This document shows, piece after piece, positions 6,227 through 10,815 of a stretch of 10,815 nt of DNA; positions within the stretch are counted from its first letter, which is position 1; every line of letters starts with the position of its first letter. Under the pieces are notes generated by a model. The model was not told the origin of the DNA. It worked only from the letters and a program-made list of their open reading frames with translations, and searched no databases. A program made the translations under genes and the position numbers. Origin of the DNA: Flavipsychrobacter stenotrophus (lineage in GTDB: Bacteria; Bacteroidota; Bacteroidia; Chitinophagales; Chitinophagaceae); the NCBI GenBank assembly GCA_947372365.1, contig CANBTK010000026.1, positions 1 through 10,815 on the forward strand. Direction: 5' to 3'.

Positions 6227-7120
6227 TTTATTTCGCTTCATTAAAAATGAATGCAATACCTGGTCCACCGGCTTGGTCAAATCAACCGCAATCCTATCCA
6301 CCTGGTACTGGTGGCAGCGGTTTGCTACCATCAGCTGAAATTCCCTCATCCGGCTCACATATTGCTCCTTTATTTGCTGTGGCTGCAGCTTCACCCGGTC
6401 GCCCGTTTCCATATCCACAAACTCGTAAGGCCGGTTTTCAAACTCAAATTCTATTTCCTGCAGCCCATCCATTACATGAAATAATATTACTTCATGCTTA
6501 TTGTACCTGAGGTGCTGTAATGCTGAAAATAATTCTTCCACATTGTCGGTATCGTCCATCATATCGCTGAAAATAACTATCAGCGAGCGCTTATGCATTT
6601 GCTCTGCAATGAGGTGCAGCGCGGCTGCGGTATTGGTTGTTTTGTTTTCCGATGTATAGTTCAGCGTATTCTGCAATTCATTGGTCAGCAGCCTGTAGTG
6701 GCTGTTGGCCGACCTGCACTGCGAAAAGTAGTTAACCTGCCCGTCAAACAATGCCAGTGCAGCAGCATCCAGCTGCCGTTTCAGCAATTGGAGCAGGCTT
6801 GCGGCAGCAACGCACGAAAACTGCAGCTTGCTCATCTTTTTATCATCCTGTGGAAACTGCATGGATGTGGATGTATCCACCACCAGGCAGCAGCGCAGGT
6901 TGGTTTCCTCTTCGTACCTTTTAATGAAAAGCTTGTCAGTACGCCCAAACACCCTCCAGTCAATATGCCTGAGCGGGTCGCCGGGATTGTATAGCCTATG
7001 CTCGGCAAACTCTACCGAAAAGCCGTGGAACGGGCTTTTATGCAAGCCAATAATAAACCCTTCCACCACCTGGCGGGCCAAAAGTTCAAGGTTTTCGTTA
7101 ATTGGTTTTTGAAGGATCAT
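6218..7120 (-). CDS. DUF58 domain-containing protein
   Basis: The 300-residue protein has the DUF58 signature YNPGDPLRHIDWRVFGR (44-60) followed by FIKRYEEE (65-72). It then has a von Willebrand A-like fold with DTSTS (82-86) as the MIDAS-type metal site and a second acidic loop at FSDMMDD (184-190). There are no membrane segments, so it is the short, soluble type. DUF58 proteins are usually encoded beside a MoxR-type AAA ATPase and are thought to work with it in chaperone or metal-insertion tasks; no moxR gene is visible here, since the upstream neighbour is divergent. Its start lies about 10 bases from the predicted transcription start, so the leader is very short. yceD begins 135 bases after its stop and probably has its own promoter. 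Confidence 0.92.
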   Translation of the reverse strand: MILQKPINENLELLARQVVEGFIIGLHKSPFHGFSVEFAEHRLYNPGDPLRHIDWRVFGRTDKLFIKRYEEETNLRCCLVVDTSTSMQFPQDDKKMSKLQFSCVAAASLLQLLKRQLDAAALALFDGQVNYFSQCRSANSHYRLLTNELQNTLNYTSENKTTNTAAALHLIAEQMHKRSLIVIFSDMMDDTDNVEELFSALQHLRYNKHEVILFHVMDGLQEIEFEFENRPYEFVDMETGDRVKLQPQQIKEQYVSRMREFQLMVANRCHQYQVDRIAVDLTKPVDQVLHSFLMKRNKLM

Positions 7121-7136
7121 GCTGGGTTCTAAACAT

Positions 7137-7169
7137 CAAAAGTAATCAATTTGGAAAGGTAACGCAAAA
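7137..7169 (-). promoter_or_regulatory. Promoter of the DUF58 gene
   Basis: On the minus strand TTTTG (7169-7165) is followed after 20 bases by TACTTTTG (7144-7137), an exact match to both elements of the Bacteroidota consensus. It lies 17 bases upstream of the ATG. No equally good promoter is visible for the divergent gene at 7368 in the same 247-base spacer. Confidence 0.7.
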
Positions 7170-7367
7170 GCTGTGATACGGGGCGCTTTCCCACAAAATA
7201 AGTTTTAACATTATGGCTATAAAAATATTCAATATAGTTAATAACAAGCAATGCGTGTATATACAGTAAATTAGAGCCAGCCGGCTTTATATAATTGGGG
7301 ATAAACTATATAAATATCCCAAATACGCCTGCTGCAGCACCACACTTTTATTAAACACCACCACAGT

Positions 7368-9863
7368 ATGAATAAAAAATATTTACTACTTCCGGCAGCG
7401 CTGATAGCGTTGTATGTTTCGCTGGCCAGCTATAGTTCCGGCCCCGCATCGGCAATTTCTTATGACGGCACCGGGGCCCGGGCCAGCACTGCGGGCTGCA
7501 ATTGCCACGGATCGGCAGCCACATCCAGTACGTCTGTCACCATCACTCTCGATTCGGCAGGCACACCGGTTACCCGATATGTAGCCGGGCAATATTACAC
7601 CATAACCATAACTGGCACCCAAACCTCTTCTTCGCTCAGCCTGCCAAAATTCGGCTTCCAGCTTTCTGCAGTTTTTGCCAGCGGTTCAGGCTCATCCAGC
7701 GCTACTAATGCGGGTACGCTTGCCACCTCGGGCTTGCCTACCGGCTGTGCTAACCGCACTATGGGCAGCTACCACTTAATAGAGCATACCACCCGCCTGA
7801 ACCCAGTATCCGGCACAGGCGGCGCAGGCACTATTTACAGGGAAACTATAGGCTGGGTGGCACCATCTTCAGGCGGCGGACCAGTAAAACTGTTTGGCGT
7901 TATTAATGCCATCAATAATTCGGGCGGTGGCGACGCGGGCGATAAATGGAATACCGCAAACGCCACATTTGCCGAGGAAAACGCACCTATTACAGGCCCG
8001 GCCAGCGTTTGCAGCGGCAGTACCATTACCCTAACCTGCAACACCCCGGGTGGTACCTGGTCGTCAGGCAGCCCGGCAATTGCCAGCGTGTCAGCAACAG
8101 GCGATGTTACCGGCATCAGCAGCGGTTCAGCAGCCATATCTTATACCACTTCGCTGGGCACCAGCGTAGTAAATGTAGGGGTAATACCAACCCCAACAGG
8201 GGGAACCATTATTGGTTCTCCCACAGTTTGTATAGGCGCTGCAACCACCCTAAGCGATTCGGGAGGCACTCCGGGCGGCAACTGGAGCAGTGGGGCCACC
8301 TCTATCGCCAGTATCAACATCGGAACAGGGTTCGCAAGGGGGCTGTCTGCGGGTACTGCGCCCATTACTTACTCTATTACCAATAGCTGTGGCAGCGCAC
8401 AGGCAACAGGGACACTTACTGTGATACCCTTGCCCACAGTCGCAGCCATTACAGGAACTTCAACCCTCTGCGAAAGTGCTACTACTACCCTTGCCGATGC
8501 CACTACGGGCGGCACCTGGGGCAGCAGCGCACCCGGCATAGCATCCGTTAACAGTGCAGGCACGGTTATAGGCATAGCCGCAGGCTCTGCAACTTTGTCT
8601 TATTCCGTATCTAATACCTGCGGCACCACATCGCAGGTAACGGGTGTTACCGTTAACCCGTTGCCCCATGCTGGCTCTATAAGCGGCCCGGCAGTCGCCT
8701 GCCTGGGGGCTGGCGCGTTTTCGCTCACCACAAGCGGTTCATCAGGAACCGGCTCGTGGTCTACCAGTGCGGCTTCAGTAGCTTCCATAAACAGTTCGGG
8801 TATGGTAACGCCGGTTTCGTTGGGAACAGCTACTATTACTTACGTGGCTGCCAATGGTTGCGGCACTAATGCCACTACACGGGCTATCAATGTGAGCAAC
8901 ATGGCTTTTGCGGGTACCATATCGGCTGCAACAACAAATGTATGCCTGGGTTCAAGCATAACGCTTACCGACAGTATAGCGGGTGGCACTTGGGCTACAT
9001 CTAACGCCCTGGCAACCGTAACCGCTGGCATAGTAACCGGCATTGGCCTGGGCTCATCAACAATCAGCTATACCGTTACCAATGCCTGCGGCACAGCCGT
9101 AACTACAAAGGCCGTTACCATAAACCCATTGCCATTTGCAGGCACAATATCGGTACCAGCACTATTGTGCGTAGGCGCGAGCCTGCCTATAACTGCGACG
9201 GGTACTGGAGGAGCGCTTTCTATAACCAATGCCCACGCATCATTAACGGGCACTGTTATCACAGGTGTTTCGGCCGGGCAGGATACTATTGTGTACACCA
9301 CCGCCAATTCGTGCGGTACGGCTATTGCCCACAAGCCGCTTAATGTGAACCCTTTACCGTTCGCTGGCACTATTACGGGCATCAATAACGCATGCCCCGG
9401 CAAAACAGTTGCCCTGGCCAATGCTACACCGGGAGGCACATGGGCCAGCAGCACGCCATCGGTTTGCGGGGTATCGGCTACAGGTATAGTGAATACATTG
9501 TCACCTGGTTTTTCCAGCATCAGCTATTCGGTAGGCAATACCTGTGGCAACGCACTTGTTTCCCTTGCCTTTACAGTAAACGACTGCTACGCAGCGGTTG
9601 GGAACTTAGCCCCTGCTGTTACCGGGGGGCTACAGGTTTTCCCCAACCCCAATAATGGTGCGTTTACCATTAACCTCCCCGCAACCACTACTGAACCAGC
9701 ACAAGTTTCCATCACCAATGTGCTTGGAGAGAAGGTAAGTGAGTTTAATATCACAACAAATGTGGAAGTAGAACAATCGTTGCAACTGCCTGCGGGTATC
9801 TACTTCGTTTCTGCAATTACAAAAAATGAAAGACTGGTGAGTAAGGTAATAATAGGGCAATAG
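7368..9863 (+). CDS. Secreted Reeler-like / Ig-repeat protein with T9SS sorting domain
   Basis: The 831-residue protein starts with a signal peptide (1-29, LLLPAALIALYVSLA core, cleavage near SGPASA). Residues 30-205 form a domain that resembles the Reeler-like 'choice-of-anchor' domain of Bacteroidota proteins, with GCNCHG at 43-48 where such proteins usually carry CxxCH, and LPKFGFQLS (92-100). Residues 206-740 are seven Ig-like (BIG2-type) repeats of about 75-80 residues with the pattern GGTWSSS-IASVS-G-V-GIS-GSA-ISY-CGT, joined by NPLPFAG-type linkers. Residues 755-831 are a type A T9SS sorting domain (VFPNPNNGAFTINLP, NVLGEKV, LPAGIYFVSAITKNERLVSKVIIG). It should be exported by Sec, crossed over the outer membrane by T9SS, and released or anchored. 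The true role is unknown; adhesion is plausible. The divergent DUF58 gene lies 247 bases away. Confidence 0.92.
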   Translation: MNKKYLLLPAALIALYVSLASYSSGPASAISYDGTGARASTAGCNCHGSAATSSTSVTITLDSAGTPVTRYVAGQYYTITITGTQTSSSLSLPKFGFQLSAVFASGSGSSSATNAGTLATSGLPTGCANRTMGSYHLIEHTTRLNPVSGTGGAGTIYRETIGWVAPSSGGGPVKLFGVINAINNSGGGDAGDKWNTANATFAEENAPITGPASVCSGSTITLTCNTPGGTWSSGSPAIASVSATGDVTGISSGSAAISYTTSLGTSVVNVGVIPTPTGGTIIGSPTVCIGAATTLSDSGGTPGGNWSSGATSIASINIGTGFARGLSAGTAPITYSITNSCGSAQATGTLTVIPLPTVAAITGTSTLCESATTTLADATTGGTWGSSAPGIASVNSAGTVIGIAAGSATLSYSVSNTCGTTSQVTGVTVNPLPHAGSISGPAVACLGAGAFSLTTSGSSGTGSWSTSAASVASINSSGMVTPVSLGTATITYVAANGCGTNATTRAINVSNMAFAGTISAATTNVCLGSSITLTDSIAGGTWATSNALATVTAGIVTGIGLGSSTISYTVTNACGTAVTTKAVTINPLPFAGTISVPALLCVGASLPITATGTGGALSITNAHASLTGTVITGVSAGQDTIVYTTANSCGTAIAHKPLNVNPLPFAGTITGINNACPGKTVALANATPGGTWASSTPSVCGVSATGIVNTLSPGFSSISYSVGNTCGNALVSLAFTVNDCYAAVGNLAPAVTGGLQVFPNPNNGAFTINLPATTTEPAQVSITNVLGEKVSEFNITTNVEVEQSLQLPAGIYFVSAITKNERLVSKVIIGQ

Positions 9864-9921
9864 AACTTGGAATCAGATTCGAAACGAAAGGTGTTTTGTT
9901 AACAAAGCATGCTCCCTTTTA

Positions 9922-9949
9922 CCGTTCGTGAAGTTTTTCGGCCGTTCGT
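9922..9949 (+). repeat. 8-bp direct repeat before the NHL-gene promoter
   Basis: CCGTTCGT occurs at 9922-9929 and again at 9942-9949, exactly 20 bases apart, ending 10 bases before the -33 element of the promoter at 9959-9990. Two helical turns between copies would place them on one face of the DNA, as for a regulator site. It may also be chance. Confidence 0.35.
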
Positions 9950-9958
9950 TCCTTTTTT

Positions 9959-9990
9959 TTGGATAGTAGTTCAATGCAAAATTATCTTTG
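9959..9990 (+). promoter_or_regulatory. Promoter of the NHL-repeat gene
   Basis: TTG (9959-9961, at the end of a T-run) is followed after 21 bases by TATCTTTG (9983-9990), an exact TAnnTTTG match. Transcription would begin near 9997, about 14 bases before the ATG at 10011. Confidence 0.7.
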
Positions 9991-10010
9991 AATAATAAAA
10001 TATACTCAAA

Positions 10011-10815
10011 ATGAAATACATGTTCTTATCTAAAAATAGCCGATTGGCCGTTTCACTGGCTTTTTGCCTGTTAGCTGCGTCCAGCACAAGGGCTCAGATT
10101 ATCAAGACTATTGCTGGTAACAATACGGCGGGTTTCAGCGGTGATGGAGGAGCAGCAACGGCTGCGAATCTCCATTATCCCGGAGGAGTCGCCGTGGACG
10201 CGTCAGGGAATGTTTATATTGCTGATATTACGAATGGCCGCATCCGTAAAGTGAGTGCATCAGGCATAATTACTACCGTTGCCGGAAGTGGTGCAACCGA
10301 TGGTACAGGCGCTTATAGTGGAGACGGTGGGCCTGCGACAGCCGCAAAATTTTATGGGCCGGTTGATGTCGCCAGGGATGGGGCCGGAAATTTATACGTT
10401 GCCGATATATTTAACCAACGTGTCCGAAAGATAAGTGCAACGGGCAGTATTACAACATTCGCCGGCAATGGTACTGCTGGCTATAGCGGAGATGGCGGGG
10501 CGGCCACAGCAGCTAAATTAAACTACCCGGCTACTGTTGCAGTAGACAGGGCTGGCAATGTTTACATCGGAGATGAAAGCAACCACTGCATCCGTAAAGT
10601 AACCACGTCGGGCGTGATCACAACCGTAGCCGGGACAGGCACGGCCGGTTTTACCGGCGACGGCGGGCCCGCAACCGCAGCCCGCATAAGCGGGGTGAAG
10701 TTAGCTGTTGACCTATCGGGCAATTTGTATATTGGTACCGATTACCGCATACGTAAGGTAGACACCTCGGGTATTATCAGCACGGTTGCCGGAAACGGGA
10801 GCAACTACGGCGGGT
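10011..10815 (+). CDS. Secreted NHL-repeat beta-propeller protein, 3' end outside window
   Basis: An open frame of 268 codons runs from ATG 10011 to the window edge. The first 28 residues are a signal peptide (LAVSLAFCLLAASSTRA, likely cleavage before Gln29). The rest is built of repeats of about 55-60 residues with the pattern ITTVAGNGTAGFSGDGGPAT followed by AA-VAVD-GNVYIAD-N-RIRKV. Four complete units and the start of a fifth are seen, beginning near residues 33, 88, 151 and 207. This is the NHL-repeat form that builds a beta-propeller, generally used for binding proteins, sugars or nucleic acids. Such proteins in Bacteroidota often end in a T9SS sorting domain, which cannot be checked here. 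It has its own promoter and follows the Ig-repeat gene by 147 bases on the same strand. An ATG three codons later is possible but the first keeps a better signal peptide n-region. Confidence 0.92.
   Translation, partial: MKYMFLSKNSRLAVSLAFCLLAASSTRAQIIKTIAGNNTAGFSGDGGAATAANLHYPGGVAVDASGNVYIADITNGRIRKVSASGIITTVAGSGATDGTGAYSGDGGPATAAKFYGPVDVARDGAGNLYVADIFNQRVRKISATGSITTFAGNGTAGYSGDGGAATAAKLNYPATVAVDRAGNVYIGDESNHCIRKVTTSGVITTVAGTGTAGFTGDGGPATAARISGVKLAVDLSGNLYIGTDYRIRKVDTSGIISTVAGNGSNYGG

Noticed and set aside
7835..9520. Several minus-strand frames of 67-150 codons opposite the Ig-repeat gene
   Set aside because: They recur because the repeats recur, and have Val/Pro/Ala-rich antisense composition. 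The plus-strand protein has clear domains throughout.
9889..9907. Palindrome TTTGTTAACAAA after the Ig-repeat gene as a terminator
   Set aside because: The stem is AT-rich with no loop and no T-run directly after it; I cannot support a terminator.

Overview
The window comes from a Bacteroidota genome, most likely Chitinophagaceae or a close relative. Three things point there: a 831-residue secreted protein that ends in a type IX secretion (T9SS) C-terminal sorting domain, promoters that fit the Bacteroidota TTG-N19-22-TAnnTTTG consensus instead of the sigma-70 one, and AT-rich spacers with almost no Shine-Dalgarno sequences. The family assignment is inference from protein style, not from a database search.

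Layout. Positions 1-523 hold two minus-strand genes: the start of a lipocalin, cut by the window edge, and a small acidic protein of unknown function. Positions 655-2877 hold a minus-strand pair: an unrecognised basic 248-residue protein, then an RtcB-type RNA ligase 14 bases after it, closed by a clear intrinsic terminator. Positions 2878-4190 contain no intact gene. They contain a non-coding stretch with an orphan promoter-like box, then a dead REP-associated tyrosine transposase (one frameshift, one nonsense mutation) with REP-like hairpin arrays in opposite orientation on its two sides. Positions 4191-7169 are a minus-strand housekeeping block: DUF58 protein, then yceD (DUF177), rpmF (bL32) and plsX, with a strong terminator after plsX. 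The yceD-rpmF-plsX order is the classic link between ribosome assembly and phospholipid synthesis. Positions 7368-10815 carry two plus-strand surface or secreted proteins: a Reeler-like/seven-Ig-repeat/T9SS protein, and an NHL-repeat beta-propeller that runs off the window.

The two plus-strand genes face away from the housekeeping block and look like accessory exported proteins. I found no clear new defence or mobile system. The least ordinary items are the decayed REP/transposase locus, the unknown gene coupled to rtcB, the shortened C-x-C-H motif in the secreted protein and the orphan promoter box near 3264.
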